Shown: piece after piece, positions 43,741 to 54,524 of the stretch
Position numbering within the stretch: the first letter of the stretch is position 1
Layout: the number at the start of each line of letters is the position of its first letter
Assembly (NCBI GenBank): GCA_021648145.1
Contig: JAKITI010000005.1
Location: 1-64,000, forward strand
Length of the DNA stretch: 64,000 bases
DNA from: Gammaproteobacteria bacterium
GTDB lineage: Bacteria > Pseudomonadota > Gammaproteobacteria > JAADGQ01
Direction of reading: 5' to 3'
The notes under the pieces: generated by a model
The model's input: the letters and a program-made list of their open reading frames with translations, nothing else
The model's database searches: none
Told to the model about the DNA's origin: nothing
Position numbers and translations under genes: made by a program

Positions 43741-44351
43741 TATTGTTTACGCGCCTGAAAATAGAGTATGACACCGAGAATACCAAAAATAAAACCGATC
43801 CCTCCAATAATGTCACTCATTGATGCTTTTTTCTGCGCGTCTTCAAGACTTCTTATTAAAGGCGTATTAGCTTCATGAACCGCTTTATTGATCATGATCT
43901 GCAAAGCTTTTTCATCGAACCCTACTGCGGCTGAATGAGTGACCACTTCAGATTTTTCAGAAGTAACCGCTTGCGTTTGCACCAGCTCACTTGCGGCTGA
44001 AGTTGAAATAGCTGGAACAGAATTATTCACCTCTTCCCACTCATCAGCCTTTAATTCATACTCCGTTTTATGCCCTAAACCCGCATCAAGTGTGATACGT
44101 AACGCGCCCTTATGAGTCGGTATAAAAGCAAACACTCCCTTATCATCTGTTTGGCCACTCAATAATAATTTATCTTGCTCATCATAAACAACAACCTCAC
44201 TTTTTTGTGATTTTCTACCATCAGCAAAATAACCTTCAACAAAAACCTGACCCGCCTCTTGATAAACAAACATATTAACTTTATGTGCATATACCATCGA
44301 AGAAAGCATCGCTGATAATAAAAATAAGCTAACAATCATAAAAATCCGCAT
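43740..44351 (-). CDS. NikL/CbiL-like membrane-anchored periplasmic protein
   Basis: A 203-residue exported protein: signal peptide (IFMIVSLFLLSAMLSSMVYA), then a beta-sandwich region (HKVNMFVYQEAGQVFVEGYF, GVFAFIPTHKGALRITLDA) like the NikL/CbiL accessory proteins of nickel and cobalt importers. A polar linker follows, then a C-terminal membrane anchor (IIGGIGFIFGILGVILYFQA). The N-terminal His after cleavage resembles the metal-binding end of such proteins. ATG at 44351 follows GGAG eight bases upstream. No nikM/cbiM, Q or O gene is close, so the partner is not visible. Confidence 0.7.
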   Translation of the reverse strand: MRIFMIVSLFLLSAMLSSMVYAHKVNMFVYQEAGQVFVEGYFADGRKSQKSEVVVYDEQDKLLLSGQTDDKGVFAFIPTHKGALRITLDAGLGHKTEYELKADEWEEVNNSVPAISTSAASELVQTQAVTSEKSEVVTHSAAVGFDEKALQIMINKAVHEANTPLIRSLEDAQKKASMSDIIGGIGFIFGILGVILYFQARKQ

Positions 44352-44445
44352 ACTGAAAACTCCGTGGTAGCACAAAAATAATTATCGTATTACGGAACCT
44401 GGTGTGAGTCAACTTTAAGGAACGAGCACTTACAGGGTTTTAGGG

Positions 44446-44715
44446 TTATACCTCTTCACCAAAGCGATTTGAGACCAGCAAGATCAGCGCCTCAATGGCA
44501 GCATCCTCATCCTCTCCCTCTGTCACCAAAAGTAACTCAGTGCCTTGGCTTGCCGCAAGCATCATTACGCCCATAATACTTTTACCATTGACTTTTTGAT
44601 GCTCTCGCTCCAATACCACTTGGCTTTGATATTCTGCTGCCAGCTTCACAAAACACGCCGCTGCCCGTGCATGCAGACCCAGTTTATTGACAATGATGAT
44701 TTTTTTTCGTTGCAT
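44446..44715 (-). CDS. ptsO: HPr-type phosphocarrier (NPr)
   Basis: An 89-residue HPr-fold carrier. H15 in KLGLHARAA accepts phosphate from EI-type enzymes, and S46 in GKSIMGVMML is the site used by HPr kinase, encoded nearby. In this rpoN-linked setting it is the nitrogen-PTS carrier rather than a sugar PTS part. It overlaps the EIIA gene by one base. ptsP (EI-Ntr) is not in the window. Closely related HPr (ptsH) cannot be excluded by sequence. Confidence 0.92.
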   Translation of the reverse strand: MQRKKIIIVNKLGLHARAAACFVKLAAEYQSQVVLEREHQKVNGKSIMGVMMLAASQGTELLLVTEGEDEDAAIEALILLVSNRFGEEV

Positions 44716-45119
44716 TAATCCACGCCATTGGAATCAAAAGAGACGATACCATTACGGCCACCTTGATAAGCCGCCACCGCAAGTTCTTTCAATTCAAGCT
44801 GGGAGTAATTAAAGATACGAATTAACATGGGTAAATTAACCCCAGCAATAACAGCTGAATTGACTGTTTCCGACACTAACTTGTTAGCAATATTACTTGG
44901 CGTAGAGCCGAACAGATCCGTTAACACCAATACACCATGACCTGTATCCAGTGCTTGCAAGTATTGGCTCGATTTTTTCACCAAACCCTCAAAATTACTG
45001 CGTGGATATACAGATAAAACTTTTACCGACAACGGAGATGATTTAAAGATATCCGAAGCAGCTTCAAGCAGAGCTTCTCCCACCTGATTATGTGCAATAA
45101 CCAACAACCCCACACTCAT
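44715..45119 (-). CDS. PTS EIIA component, mannose family
   Basis: A 134-residue EIIA-Man-type domain with phospho-acceptor H10 in LLVIAHNQVGEALLE, and VLVLTDLFGSTPSNIANKL. No EIIB, EIIC or EIID gene is close, so it is likely regulatory, as in other proteobacteria with this gene order. It overlaps rapZ by four bases and ptsO by one. Confidence 0.9.
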   Translation of the reverse strand: MSVGLLVIAHNQVGEALLEAASDIFKSSPLSVKVLSVYPRSNFEGLVKKSSQYLQALDTGHGVLVLTDLFGSTPSNIANKLVSETVNSAVIAGVNLPMLIRIFNYSQLELKELAVAAYQGGRNGIVSFDSNGVD

Positions 45120-46006
45120 GATAAATCCCTGTGCCGAACCAGCACATTATCTCTTTGCGCCTGAAAACAGTCTGTTATTCGTTGTGCAAGATAAACAGAG
45201 CGGTGTCGACCTCCCGTGCAACCAATTGCTACATTCAAATAACTACGATTTTCTGCTTCAAAATGAGGTGCCCAATATTCAACAAAGTTTTTTACTTGGC
45301 CAAACATCTGCTCCACTAACTTCTGTTTTTTCAAAAAATTTATAACAGGTTGTTCAAGTCCAGTCATGGGTCTTAAGGCAGTTTCCCAATGAGGATTAGG
45401 CAAACAACGAACATCAAAAATAAAATCAGTATCAACGGGAATACCATTTTTAAAACCAAATGATAAAAACAGCAGCGACATGGTCGATTCATCTGGCTTT
45501 CCAACAATGCGTTCTTGAACAACACTGCGCAGCTCATGGAGATTCGTGTGTGTTGTATCAATATGTAGATCAGCACCCTCAGAAATTACTTTTAACAGCT
45601 CTCGCTCAATCTTAAGCGCTTCTGCCAGTGAGACATCAGAGCGTGTTAATGGGTGTTTACGGCGTGTTTCACTAAATCGTTTTAGTAATTCAGTATCATC
45701 CGCATCCAGAAAAACAACCTCACAAGTAACCCCTTCAGATTTCAAGTCAGCAATAATTGCTGGAAAGTGTTGCAATCCACCCACAATATTACGCGCATCA
45801 ATACCTACCGCCACATGGCTCAATGCTTTATTCACCTCTTCAGAGGAAGCCCCCCCTTGACGCAATATAATGCGTGCCTGCATTGCAAATTCAGAGAGCA
45901 GACCAAGCGGTAAGTTATCAATACAGTAATAGCCAAAATCTTCCATGGCCTGCAGTACGATACTTTTCCCCGACCCTGACAGGCCACTTATAATCGTCAA
46001 TTTCAT
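45116..46006 (-). CDS. rapZ: RNase adapter RapZ
   Basis: A 296-residue nucleotide-binding protein (formerly YvcJ/YhbJ) that in enterics directs RNase E to GlmZ and so controls glucosamine-6-phosphate supply. Walker A GLSGSGKS is at 8-15. The C-terminal part has FSFGFKNGIPVDTDFIFDVR and the conserved GCTGGRHRSVYLAQRI. It is packed between hprK (no gap) and the EIIA gene (four-base overlap). Confidence 0.95.
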   Translation of the reverse strand: MKLTIISGLSGSGKSIVLQAMEDFGYYCIDNLPLGLLSEFAMQARIILRQGGASSEEVNKALSHVAVGIDARNIVGGLQHFPAIIADLKSEGVTCEVVFLDADDTELLKRFSETRRKHPLTRSDVSLAEALKIERELLKVISEGADLHIDTTHTNLHELRSVVQERIVGKPDESTMSLLFLSFGFKNGIPVDTDFIFDVRCLPNPHWETALRPMTGLEQPVINFLKKQKLVEQMFGQVKNFVEYWAPHFEAENRSYLNVAIGCTGGRHRSVYLAQRITDCFQAQRDNVLVRHRDLS

Positions 46007-46948
46007 CTATTGTCCCTCAGCGATACAGGCACGTTGTCGCTCCATAAAATGCTGGGCTGCATTATAACCACGATACGATAAAATATGATTACGTACAGCC
46101 CCCTCTACCAAAACAGCCAGACTACGACCAGGGGCGACAGGCAAAGTAATTTGAGGGATATCAACATCTAATATAGAGCTCTGTTGACCACTGCCGTGTA
46201 ATCGATCAATCTGGTTTAAATCTTCATCCGTCATCTGTTTAAAGTGAATCACCAAACGTAAATATTTGCTCTGCTTAATTGCACTGTCACCAAACATTTC
46301 ACGAACATTGATAACGCCCAAACCTCGCACTTCCAAAAAATCTTGTAGCACGGGAGGACACGCGCCACTCAAAGTATCCAAAGCAATGCGTGAAAATTCA
46401 GGTGCATCGTCTGCGATTAAACGATGCCCACGATTTAATAGTTCGAATGCCACTTCGCTTTTACCAATGCCACTATCCCCGGTAAGCAATACGCCAATAC
46501 CGATCACTTCCATAAAAACACCATGCAACGTTGTTTTAGCTGCAAACCAGTTAAAAAGAGAGTAGCGAATACGCTCAATTAATACGTGACTGGAAACCTT
46601 TGATGAAATTAATGGAATTTTTTCTCTTGAAGCATACTCCATGAAGTCTTCACTCACCATTTCATTGTCAGCAAAAATTACCATGGCAGGCTGGCCAGCA
46701 AATAGTGCAGCTAATGTATCGTGATAGGAGTTTTTCTTTAAGCGCTTCAAATAAAGCAACTCGGTATGACCCAACACTTGAATTCGACTTGGATGAATTA
46801 AATTCAAATGCCCCACTAATACGGAGCTCGGTTTATCATCCAGACAAACCAAACGCTCTCCACCTTCGTGCCCAGCGTTCCAGACCCAATCCAGTTTGCC
46901 TTGTAATAGTTTAAAAAGTGTGTCGCTATTGAGAGGTGGGGGTATCAT
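46007..46948 (-). CDS. hprK: HPr kinase/phosphorylase
   Basis: Bifunctional enzyme that phosphorylates and dephosphorylates HPr on Ser46. An N-terminal domain of about 130 residues precedes the kinase domain with P-loop GDSGIGKS at 157-164, followed by ELLNRGHRLIADD and the signature VRGLGVINVREMFG. Length is 313 residues. It overlaps ptsN by 23 bases. In proteobacteria the enzyme belongs to the nitrogen PTS and not to carbon-catabolite control as in Firmicutes. Confidence 0.95.
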   Translation of the reverse strand: MIPPPLNSDTLFKLLQGKLDWVWNAGHEGGERLVCLDDKPSSVLVGHLNLIHPSRIQVLGHTELLYLKRLKKNSYHDTLAALFAGQPAMVIFADNEMVSEDFMEYASREKIPLISSKVSSHVLIERIRYSLFNWFAAKTTLHGVFMEVIGIGVLLTGDSGIGKSEVAFELLNRGHRLIADDAPEFSRIALDTLSGACPPVLQDFLEVRGLGVINVREMFGDSAIKQSKYLRLVIHFKQMTDEDLNQIDRLHGSGQQSSILDVDIPQITLPVAPGRSLAVLVEGAVRNHILSYRGYNAAQHFMERQRACIAEGQ

Positions 46949-47411
46949 GAGTCAGTGGTTGCCATTGGGTCAGCAGGTCATGCAGAGATTGTCGTGATTT
47001 TGCAAGGCGTAACTGATCACACAAAGCTTTATCTTTGAACATCAGTGACAACTGAGCAAGCAATTTCAGATGGATTTCAGTCGAATCCTCAGGAACTAAA
47101 AGTGCGAATAAAAGATCCACACCCTCTCCATCTGGGGAGTCAAAATCAATACCTGACTCTAGCTGAACAAATGCCCCTAATACTGTTTTCAAGCCATTTA
47201 TTCGGCCATGAGGAATCGCGATTCCATAACCAATTCCAGTACTTCCCAAGCGCTCCCGTGAATGCAAGCTACTAAATACTTCCGGGGCAGAAATTTCTTC
47301 ACTATTTTCGACCAATACATCTCCGAGCACTTCCAATGCCCGCTTACGACTTGCAGCACGAATGCCACAAGCCACATTGTCGGCAGACATAAAATCGGAC
47401 AGCGGTATCAT
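46926..47411 (-). CDS. ptsN: PTS nitrogen regulatory EIIA (EIIA-Ntr)
   Basis: Phospho-relay regulator of 161 residues that in other bacteria controls potassium transport and sigma-54-linked functions. H68 in GIAIPHGRI is the phosphorylated residue, and the C-terminal half has VDLLFALLVPEDSTEIHLKL. It overlaps hpf by four bases and hprK by 23, so translation is coupled. Confidence 0.95.
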   Translation of the reverse strand: MIPLSDFMSADNVACGIRAASRKRALEVLGDVLVENSEEISAPEVFSSLHSRERLGSTGIGYGIAIPHGRINGLKTVLGAFVQLESGIDFDSPDGEGVDLLFALLVPEDSTEIHLKLLAQLSLMFKDKALCDQLRLAKSRQSLHDLLTQWQPLTHDTPTSQ

Positions 47412-47728
47412 TCTAATTCATCAATTTCTGGCTGTGGCCCACGATGACTCGACTGCTTTTCTTTATGTTTAATGAGTTGCCTATCCAGCTTTCCCGTTAA
47501 GGCATCAATAGAAACATACATATTTTCTCCTGCCGCATCAGCAAAAACAGTCCCGCCATTAACTTGTATTGTTGCTTCCGCTTTTTGAATTGATTTTTCT
47601 ACACTGAGAATCACTTTCGCATTGCCTGCACGACTCATATGGCGACTCAAACGACTAAATTTTTCTTCTATATGGTTGCGCAGTGCTTCTGTAATTTCAA
47701 CATGGTGTCCACTAATATTAATTTGCAT
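47408..47728 (-). CDS. hpf: Ribosome hibernation-promoting factor
   Basis: A short HPF/RaiA-type protein of 106 residues that binds the 30S subunit and favours 100S dimers in stationary phase. MQINISGHHVEITEALRNHI is the typical start, and NMYVSIDALTGKLDRQLIKH the second half. Lacks the long C-terminal domain of long HPF. It lies 36 bases after rpoN, as in most gammaproteobacteria. Confidence 0.95.
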   Translation of the reverse strand: MQINISGHHVEITEALRNHIEEKFSRLSRHMSRAGNAKVILSVEKSIQKAEATIQVNGGTVFADAAGENMYVSIDALTGKLDRQLIKHKEKQSSHRGPQPEIDELE

Positions 47729-47764
47729 TAAGTTATATCTCCTGTTGGTAATATAAAGTCATTC

Positions 47765-49252
47765 CTAAATGAACTGTTTTCGCTCTCTAAATGAAGGTAC
47801 CGCCATCGCTTCACGATATTTTGCGACCGTTCTACGTGCCACATTAATTCCTTCTTTTTCGATTAAACCTGCAATTTTACTGTCACTTAGAGGCTTATTT
47901 CCATTTTCATTCGCGATGAGTTTTTTAATTAAAGCACGTATTGCCGTAGACGAGCATGCGCCACCGTTCGCTGTACTCACATGGCTTGAGAAGAAGTATT
48001 TTAGTTCAAAAATCCCTCTAGGGGTATGCATAAATTTTTGGGTGGTCACTCTTGATATTGTTGATTCGTGCATCTCTACCATTTCAGCTACATCATGCAG
48101 AACTAAAGGTACCATACCCTCCTCACCTCGTTCAAAAAACTCCTGCTGACGTTCGACAATACTCGTCGCCACTTTTAACAACGTTTCATTACGGCTCTGT
48201 ATACTCTTAATAAACCAGCGCGCTTCCTGCAAGTTATTTTTAAGGTATGTATTATCGGTACTGTTATCCGCACGTCGAACCAAGCCTGCATACTGAGCAT
48301 TCACACGCAAACGTGGCAAACCTTCCTGATTCAAATCAACGCGCCAGACACCTTTGTGCTTTCTGACAAAAACATCAGGAATAACATACTCGGGTTGGCT
48401 TTGTGCAATTTGATAACCCGGACGAGGGTTTAAAGACTGAATCAAAGCAACAATTTCCTGTAGCTCATGCTGAGTTAACCGCATACGCCTCATAAGCTGT
48501 TTAAAATCACGATTTGCCAACAACTTCATGTACGTTTCCACCAGCAGCTGCGCCTGCGATAAGCCAGGAGACTGTGGATCCAGTGATTTTAATTGTAGCT
48601 GCAAACACTCTTTTAAATCACGCGCCGCCACACCTGGTGGGCCGTAACCTTGTATCGCATGCAGCACCGCTTCAACTTCATCCAGCTCAACCTCATACTC
48701 TTGCAGGTCGTGCCCCTGCTGAATTTCTTCCAGCGGTGTGTGTAAATAGCCACCTTCATCAATCGAGTCAATAATGGCGATTGCAATCGTCTGGTCTATT
48801 TCGCTAAACGGTGTGAGTTGAACATGCCATAAAAGATGATCAGCTAACGTCTGCCCTGTCACTGTAGAGCGATGGTCTTGTGGGTAGTCATCTGTATGAG
48901 CGCTACTCCCTGAAAAAGTCCGGTCAACATCAAAGGTATCTTCCCAATGACTATCCATCGGGAGCTCTTCCGGGATTTCATTTGATGTTTCCAAGTCAAC
49001 GGTTGCATCTTGAGAAGCACTTAGAAGTGGCTCTGTTTCTTGAACAGCCTCCGTTGTTTTACTGCCTATTTCCGAAGCTGGCCTGTTTTCCTGATGCTCT
49101 TCTTCCATTTCGAGCAAAGGGTTAGATTCCAACGCTTCTTGAATTTCAGTCTGTAACTCTAACGAGGATAGCTGCAACAAGCGTATTGCCTGCTGCAACT
49201 GAGGTGTCATCGACAGTTGCTGGCCGATTCGAAGTTGAAGTGATGGTTTCAT
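47765..49252 (-). CDS. rpoN: RNA polymerase sigma-54 factor
   Basis: Sigma-54 of 495 residues. The Gln/Leu-rich activator-interaction region is at the start ([20 protein letters not shown]), followed by an acidic linker, the core-binding domain, a helix-turn-helix and the RpoN box [10 protein letters not shown] near the end. All parts are present. It follows lptB after 62 bases and heads the PTS-Ntr genes. Activators are not in the window. Confidence 0.97.
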   Translation of the reverse strand: MKPSLQLRIGQQLSMTPQLQQAIRLLQLSSLELQTEIQEALESNPLLEMEEEHQENRPASEIGSKTTEAVQETEPLLSASQDATVDLETSNEIPEELPMDSHWEDTFDVDRTFSGSSAHTDDYPQDHRSTVTGQTLADHLLWHVQLTPFSEIDQTIAIAIIDSIDEGGYLHTPLEEIQQGHDLQEYEVELDEVEAVLHAIQGYGPPGVAARDLKECLQLQLKSLDPQSPGLSQAQLLVETYMKLLANRDFKQLMRRMRLTQHELQEIVALIQSLNPRPGYQIAQSQPEYVIPDVFVRKHKGVWRVDLNQEGLPRLRVNAQYAGLVRRADNSTDNTYLKNNLQEARWFIKSIQSRNETLLKVATSIVERQQEFFERGEEGMVPLVLHDVAEMVEMHESTISRVTTQKFMHTPRGIFELKYFFSSHVSTANGGACSSTAIRALIKKLIANENGNKPLSDSKIAGLIEKEGINVARRTVAKYREAMAVPSFRERKQFI

Positions 49253-49314
49253 TGAATGTTATAAATTCATCCCGCTGAATTATTCATACCCATGTTAACT
49301 CCATTGTAACCTAC

Positions 49315-50040
49315 TCATAGATGAAAGCTATCCCCTAAATAAACACGTCGCACCTGTTCATCATCCAAAATAGCTTCAGGTGTTCCTTGTGCAATCACTC
49401 TTCCTTCATTCATGATATAGGCACGGCCACAGATGCCCAGTGTCTCTCTAACATTGTGATCGGTAATCAGTACCCCGATACCTTTATCTCTCAAGTGACC
49501 AATAATGCGCTGAATATCCAGCACTGAAATAGGATCAACCCCCGCAAAAGGTTCATCTAACAAAATAAATTTTGGGCGTGTCGCCAATGCGCGAGCAATT
49601 TCTACTCGCCGACGCTCACCACCCGACAAACTCATACCTAATTGGTCGCGTATATGCGTAATATGCAGCTCTTCCAGCAACTCTTCCTGTTGCACCTTCT
49701 GATCGACGGAGGATAGCCCAGGGATTGTTTGCAAAATAGCCATAATATTATCGGCCACAGTCAGTTTTCTAAAAACCGATGCCTCCTGAGGCAGATACCC
49801 AACCCCTTTACGTGCACGCATATGCATGGGCAAGTTTGTAATATCATCATCCCCCAGAGTGATTTTTCCACTATCACAGGGGACTAATCCAACAATCATG
49901 TAAAAGCAGGTTGTTTTCCCTGCGCCATTAGGCCCTAACAAGCCAACGACCTCACCTCCATCAATTCGAACTGACACATCACTCACAGCTTTCCTGGAGC
50001 GGTAATGTTTAGCAAGCTGCTGCGCCTCAAGCCTACTCAT
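49315..50040 (-). CDS. lptB: LPS export ABC transporter ATP-binding protein LptB
   Basis: ATPase of the LptB2FGC complex that extracts lipopolysaccharide from the inner membrane. Walker [10 protein letters not shown]-loop [11 protein letters not shown], signature [15 protein letters not shown] and Walker [14 protein letters not shown] are complete; 241 residues. It overlaps lptA by one base. Confidence 0.97.
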   Translation of the reverse strand: MSRLEAQQLAKHYRSRKAVSDVSVRIDGGEVVGLLGPNGAGKTTCFYMIVGLVPCDSGKITLGDDDITNLPMHMRARKGVGYLPQEASVFRKLTVADNIMAILQTIPGLSSVDQKVQQEELLEELHITHIRDQLGMSLSGGERRRVEIARALATRPKFILLDEPFAGVDPISVLDIQRIIGHLRDKGIGVLITDHNVRETLGICGRAYIMNEGRVIAQGTPEAILDDEQVRRVYLGDSFHL

Positions 50041-50558
50041 TATTTAGACTCGACATCTTTTTTTCGTGGCTGAATAATAACTTTTACTCGCTCCTGACTT
50101 CCTTCCACTCGCTTGGCATTCACTCTGTTATGGCGCATATCATACTCAATATAATCACCCATAAATTCATCAAAATCACGCCATAAGTGAGCTTTACCTT
50201 CAAAAATCAGTTGCTCTGTCTCCACAAGATATTCAAGCGTCTGAGCCTCGCCACGGATTTTTTGCATCACCCCTGATGATGCTTTTTTCAATGTTTGACT
50301 GAAACGTATTGGCTGACCTTTAGCGATAATTTTTTCCAGATCCTGACCGCCAGTAACAACAATGCTATCCGCAAACAGCTCCATACTTCCTTGCTTTAAA
50401 GAGACATTGCCACGATATGTGCTGATGTTTTTTTTCACATCAGCAATAAATTCATCCGCTTCAATATAGATAGGCTGCTGTTGATCACTCTCTAACGCCA
50501 ATGCCATGACAGGAAAAAGCAACCACCCGATAAAAATTAATTTAATGTAACGATTCAT
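50040..50558 (-). CDS. lptA: LPS transport periplasmic protein LptA
   Basis: A 172-residue periplasmic bridge protein for LPS. A signal peptide ([17 protein letters not shown]) precedes the OstA-type beta-jellyroll with [20 protein letters not shown] and [20 protein letters not shown]. The 3' end touches lptB and the 5' end overlaps lptC by 17 bases, so lptC-lptA-lptB are translated together. Confidence 0.93.
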   Translation of the reverse strand: MNRYIKLIFIGWLLFPVMALALESDQQQPIYIEADEFIADVKKNISTYRGNVSLKQGSMELFADSIVVTGGQDLEKIIAKGQPIRFSQTLKKASSGVMQKIRGEAQTLEYLVETEQLIFEGKAHLWRDFDEFMGDYIEYDMRHNRVNAKRVEGSQERVKVIIQPRKKDVESK

Positions 50559-51123
50559 AACGACCTCTGACTTGTGATAAAAATGTCAATCGTTCATTCA
50601 AAAGATCAGCTTGCATACCAACAGCTTTGATCTCACCCAATTCGTTTGTCAATGTGACGGGTTGATCTGTTTCAGCTTTTGATTGGTTCGGCCAAACAGT
50701 CAGTGTTTCAGTTTTTAAAGAAAATCCATCCGTCTCGCGAAATAGGTTCACATCACCGCGCAACTCAAATTGATCACCATCATTAATCACTGTTCCAGAA
50801 TTCGCGCTAACCCGCCAAACCTGTTCGCCACTTTCAAACAAGTTGATCACCGGAAACTCCAATGTTGATCTATTGCTATCTGAGTAGTGATACAACATCG
50901 CAGCCGATAGTTCATAGTGAATTTGGCCAGTTTCATCCATTTTAGTGGATTTAAATTTTGAAAAAAAAGAGTCAGGCGTTTCATTGGTTTTTGGCGTAGT
51001 GTCCAAGACGGTCGGCTGTAAGCTTTTCCACCCCCAAACCACTGCAATCAACAAACCTACCACAAGCAGCCATCGGCTTAGCGCAACGTTTTTAAACGTT
51101 AATATATTTTTGAAGTTGAGCAT
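50542..51123 (-). CDS. lptC: LPS export protein LptC
   Basis: A 193-residue inner-membrane protein with one N-terminal anchor (WLLVVGLLIAVVWGWKSL) and a periplasmic beta-jellyroll that receives LPS from LptB2FG and passes it to LptA. Sequence conservation is weak in this family, so position between kdsC and lptA is the main support. It overlaps kdsC by 32 bases. Confidence 0.9.
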   Translation of the reverse strand: MLNFKNILTFKNVALSRWLLVVGLLIAVVWGWKSLQPTVLDTTPKTNETPDSFFSKFKSTKMDETGQIHYELSAAMLYHYSDSNRSTLEFPVINLFESGEQVWRVSANSGTVINDGDQFELRGDVNLFRETDGFSLKTETLTVWPNQSKAETDQPVTLTNELGEIKAVGMQADLLNERLTFLSQVRGRYESLH

Positions 51124-51622
51124 CTAGTGTGCCCTGTGCTTTCATAATTAATTCACACGCATCCCGTGCTGCACCACACCCGCCATTACGGACTGTTTGC
51201 CAATGGCTGTATTGTTTTACATGCTCCTCCGCATCAGCAACGGCAATGGCTAACCCCACACGCCGCATAATTGCTAGATCAATAATATCATCACCGACAT
51301 AAGCCACCTGCGTAGGCTCTAGCTGTGCTTTTTCCAATAAATTTTCAAATGCAGGAACTTTGTTCTGCTGCCCTTGGTAGACATATTCAACACCCAGTGC
51401 CTCCATGCGCAGAGCCACTGCTTTTGAACGCCGTGCAGTAATGATTCCAATGGACACTCCGCTTGACTGCAACATATTCATGCCGAGTCCATCGCGTACG
51501 TGAAACGTTTTGTACTCATCGCCTTCGTTACCAAAGTAGAGCCGACCGTCCGTCAAGACACCGTCAACATCAAAAATGACCAATCGAATCTTTGCCGCAC
51601 GTTGATAAATATCATCCATCAA
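51092..51622 (-). CDS. kdsC: 3-deoxy-D-manno-octulosonate 8-phosphate phosphatase
   Basis: HAD-type phosphatase that makes KDO for lipid A. The 176 residues show motif [17 protein letters not shown], motif II IITARRS and motif [15 protein letters not shown]. No large cap domain, as expected of tetrameric KdsC. It overlaps kdsD by four bases. Confidence 0.96.
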   Translation of the reverse strand: MMDDIYQRAAKIRLVIFDVDGVLTDGRLYFGNEGDEYKTFHVRDGLGMNMLQSSGVSIGIITARRSKAVALRMEALGVEYVYQGQQNKVPAFENLLEKAQLEPTQVAYVGDDIIDLAIMRRVGLAIAVADAEEHVKQYSHWQTVRNGGCGAARDACELIMKAQGTLDAQLQKYINV

Positions 51623-52602
51623 ACGACTCCTGCTTTTAAAAGGTCATGCATGTTAAATGCGCCAATCAATCGGCCTTCACGATCCACCACAGGGAGCGCA
51701 CTGATTGCAGATTGTTCCATCAACTGTAGTGCTTCTACGGCCAACAGGTCGGCACCCACCGTTTTACATTGCCGTGTCATGACTTCGGTAATCGGTGTGT
51801 TATGAACGTCCAGTTTATGATCGATCACACGCCGCAAGTCACCATCGGTAAAAACACCGCTGACTCGACCTTTGTTATCTACAATTACCGTCATACCCAA
51901 ACTTTTCTTGGTCATTTCCACCAGAGCATCACCCAGCAAGGCTTTTTCTGTAACGACAGGAATTCTATCACCTGTATGCATAATATCCTGAATATGCAGC
52001 AGTAAGCGTCGCCCTAAACGGCCGCCTGGATGAGAAAATGCAAAATCTTCTGCCGTAAAACCCCGAGTTTCCAATAGTGAAACAGCCAGCGCATCCCCCA
52101 TGACTAAAACAGCGGTGGTACTGGATGTGGGTGCTAAACCTAATGGGCATGCTTCTTTTTCAACACTGACATCAATATGCACCGTCGATGATTTTGCCAG
52201 TGCTGATTGCGGATTCCCGGTCATTGAAATAAGCGGGATTCCCAAGCGTTTGATCAGAGGTACAATGGTAAGAATTTCGTCCGTTTCGCCAGAGTTAGAA
52301 AGGGCTAGCACGACATCTTTGTTCGTGATCATTCCCAAATCACCATGACTGGCTTCACCTGGATGAACAAAAAATGCAGGGGTTCCTGTGCTGGCTAATG
52401 TTGCGGCAATTTTACCGCCAATATGGCCTGACTTCCCCATACCAATAACAACAATGCGACCTTCACAGACCAACATATGGCCACATGCCTTTGCAAAGTA
52501 TTCGTCAACACGAGCTACCAATGCAGCCACAGCCGCCGCTTCAACTTCAATCACGGCCTTGCCTAAGGCACAAAGCTTTTTTTCATCCATCAAGGGTTTC
52601 AT
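51619..52602 (-). CDS. kdsD: D-arabinose 5-phosphate isomerase
   Basis: Converts ribulose 5-phosphate to arabinose 5-phosphate, the first KDO precursor. An SIS domain ([33 protein letters not shown]) is followed by two CBS domains (about 205-325). ATG at 52602 overlaps the stop of the exchanger gene (TGATG); 327 residues. All genes from here to ptsO are closely spaced and probably form one long transcript unit with internal promoters. Confidence 0.95.
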   Translation of the reverse strand: MKPLMDEKKLCALGKAVIEVEAAAVAALVARVDEYFAKACGHMLVCEGRIVVIGMGKSGHIGGKIAATLASTGTPAFFVHPGEASHGDLGMITNKDVVLALSNSGETDEILTIVPLIKRLGIPLISMTGNPQSALAKSSTVHIDVSVEKEACPLGLAPTSSTTAVLVMGDALAVSLLETRGFTAEDFAFSHPGGRLGRRLLLHIQDIMHTGDRIPVVTEKALLGDALVEMTKKSLGMTVIVDNKGRVSGVFTDGDLRRVIDHKLDVHNTPITEVMTRQCKTVGADLLAVEALQLMEQSAISALPVVDREGRLIGAFNMHDLLKAGVV

Positions 52603-53579
52603 CAAGAAACAGCTGTCAAATATAGATAGACCATATAGGCAATAAAAGCAGATAGCAGCATTGCCCCTTCCAGTCGTGTAATTTTACCCGCACCTTTTCG
52701 GCCAAAAGCCATGGCCAACAAAACAACTGTCAGTATGGCCATAAAAGGAAAATCCCGACTCATTACTTCGCCGTCCAGTATTGCCGGTGCCGCAATTAAA
52801 CCGGGCAACGCTAATACACCCAGAATATTAATCATATTCGAGCCGATGATATTACCTATTGCAAGATCATCCTCTTTTTTGAGCACACTCATCACAGAAG
52901 CAGTCAGCTCAGGCAAACTGGTTCCTATCGCAATGATCGTCAAACCGATCACTAAATCACTCACACCAAATGATTCGGCAACATTTACAGCGCCCCAGAC
53001 CAGTGCTTTGGAACTCGTTAACAATAAAACCAAACCAACAAAGAGCCACAGTAATGCTTTTGACATCGGCATGTCTTTAGGGATTTCATCATCGTATTCC
53101 TGTTCAACAGGATCGTCTCCAGCCTTTTGACCTTGAAGCCCCAAATGAACAACCCAGACAACCATGGCAACCAATCCAGCGACTAATACCATTCCGTCAA
53201 TTTGTGATAATTGGCCATCCACCATTAAAATAAATGCCAACAGAACGACAGCGAGTAAAATAGGAAATTCACGTCGCACTGTTTTGGAGCTCACTATCAA
53301 AGGTGAAACCAATGCTGTCACCCCGACGACTAATGCAATATTCGCGATATTAGAACCAATGGCATTACCCACTGCCAAGCCTGGATTGCCCTCCCAGCTC
53401 GCCAGACCTGAAACCAGAAATTCAGGGGCCGAGGTTCCAAAACCAACAATGGTCAAACCAATGACCAGCGGTGAAACCCCCAAATTACGTGCAAGCGCAG
53501 AAGCACCCGTCACACAACGATCTGCTCCCCAGATCATGACAATCAAACCTAATGAAATCGCAATGTATGAAGCCAGCAT
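52602..53579 (-). CDS. yrbG: Sodium/calcium exchanger family antiporter, YrbG-like
   Basis: A 325-residue K-dependent-type Na/Ca exchanger with ten or so membrane helices and two alpha repeats. The repeats carry [14 protein letters not shown] with [16 protein letters not shown], and [14 protein letters not shown] with [16 protein letters not shown]. An acidic loop ([13 protein letters not shown]) lies between halves. The ATG at 53579 gives the family's usual length. The place just before kdsD is typical of gammaproteobacteria; substrate in bacteria is uncertain. Confidence 0.93.
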   Translation of the reverse strand: MLASYIAISLGLIVMIWGADRCVTGASALARNLGVSPLVIGLTIVGFGTSAPEFLVSGLASWEGNPGLAVGNAIGSNIANIALVVGVTALVSPLIVSSKTVRREFPILLAVVLLAFILMVDGQLSQIDGMVLVAGLVAMVVWVVHLGLQGQKAGDDPVEQEYDDEIPKDMPMSKALLWLFVGLVLLLTSSKALVWGAVNVAESFGVSDLVIGLTIIAIGTSLPELTASVMSVLKKEDDLAIGNIIGSNMINILGVLALPGLIAAPAILDGEVMSRDFPFMAILTVVLLAMAFGRKGAGKITRLEGAMLLSAFIAYMVYLYLTAVS

Positions 53580-53592
53580 AAATTTAATTTTC

Positions 53593-54504
53593 CTACGTAC
53601 AATAACTTGATGCGGCGTAATGTAACAAAATGCCGCCAAAGATAGCAGCGCCAAACCAATTATTATTAAGAAATGCCTTAAAACAGTTTCGTGGATGACG
53701 CTTATAAATTAACGTTTGCTGGTGAACAGCAAGTACAGCAGCAATAGATAGACCAATAAAATAAAAGGGGCCTAATTTCAGTTGATAACCCACAATAAGC
53801 ATTACAATCAAAGTCAATACCTGTAAAAATCCGATCATCAACCGGTCAGCTCTGCCGAACAAAATTGCTGTAGATTTGACACCAATCAACAGATCATCTT
53901 TTCGATCAACCATCGCGTACATTGTGTCGTAAGCCGTTGTCCATAATACTGTCGCAATGAAAAGTAACCATGCGATCTGCGGTATCTCACCTGTTTGCGC
54001 TGCAAATGCCATTGGAATCGCCCACGCAAATGCCATACCAAGCACAACTTGTGGTAAATATGTCCAACGCTTCATAAAGGGATAAATTGCCGCAAGCAAT
54101 ACACCTACAAAAGAGAGCATAATCGTTAAACGATTCAGCAACAGTACGAGTAAAAATGCCACAACACACAATATTACAAAAAGCACCAGAGCTTCTTTCT
54201 CGGGCAAGTAACCCGCAACCAAAACCCGGCCACGAGTACGTTCAACTTTTCCATCGACTTTTCGGTCTGCATAATCATTGATCACGCAACCCGCAGAGCG
54301 CATTAGAACCACACCCAGAGTAAATACAACAAAAACTAATGGGTCAGGTACGCCGCTGGCTGCAATCCATAAAGCACCCAATGTTGGCCACATTAACAGG
54401 TAGATTCCGACAGGACGATCCAGGCGCATCAGACGTGCATAAAGATAAAGGCGCTTTTCCCAATACGCCCATCGTTTATATTGAGGAGGTAAACTTATTT
54501 TCAT
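53593..54504 (-). CDS. ubiA: 4-hydroxybenzoate octaprenyltransferase
   Basis: Membrane prenyltransferase of ubiquinone synthesis. Both aspartate motifs are visible: [18 protein letters not shown] and [13 protein letters not shown], with about eight membrane helices over 303 residues. An AGGAGG-like site (TAGGAGCAAG) precedes the ATG. It follows ubiC on the same strand, so product and next substrate enzyme are adjacent. It lies 13 bases before the exchanger gene. Confidence 0.96.
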   Translation of the reverse strand: MKISLPPQYKRWAYWEKRLYLYARLMRLDRPVGIYLLMWPTLGALWIAASGVPDPLVFVVFTLGVVLMRSAGCVINDYADRKVDGKVERTRGRVLVAGYLPEKEALVLFVILCVVAFLLVLLLNRLTIMLSFVGVLLAAIYPFMKRWTYLPQVVLGMAFAWAIPMAFAAQTGEIPQIAWLLFIATVLWTTAYDTMYAMVDRKDDLLIGVKSTAILFGRADRLMIGFLQVLTLIVMLIVGYQLKLGPFYFIGLSIAAVLAVHQQTLIYKRHPRNCFKAFLNNNWFGAAIFGGILLHYAASSYCT

Positions 54505-54524
54505 GCTTGCTCCTAAGGAACGGC

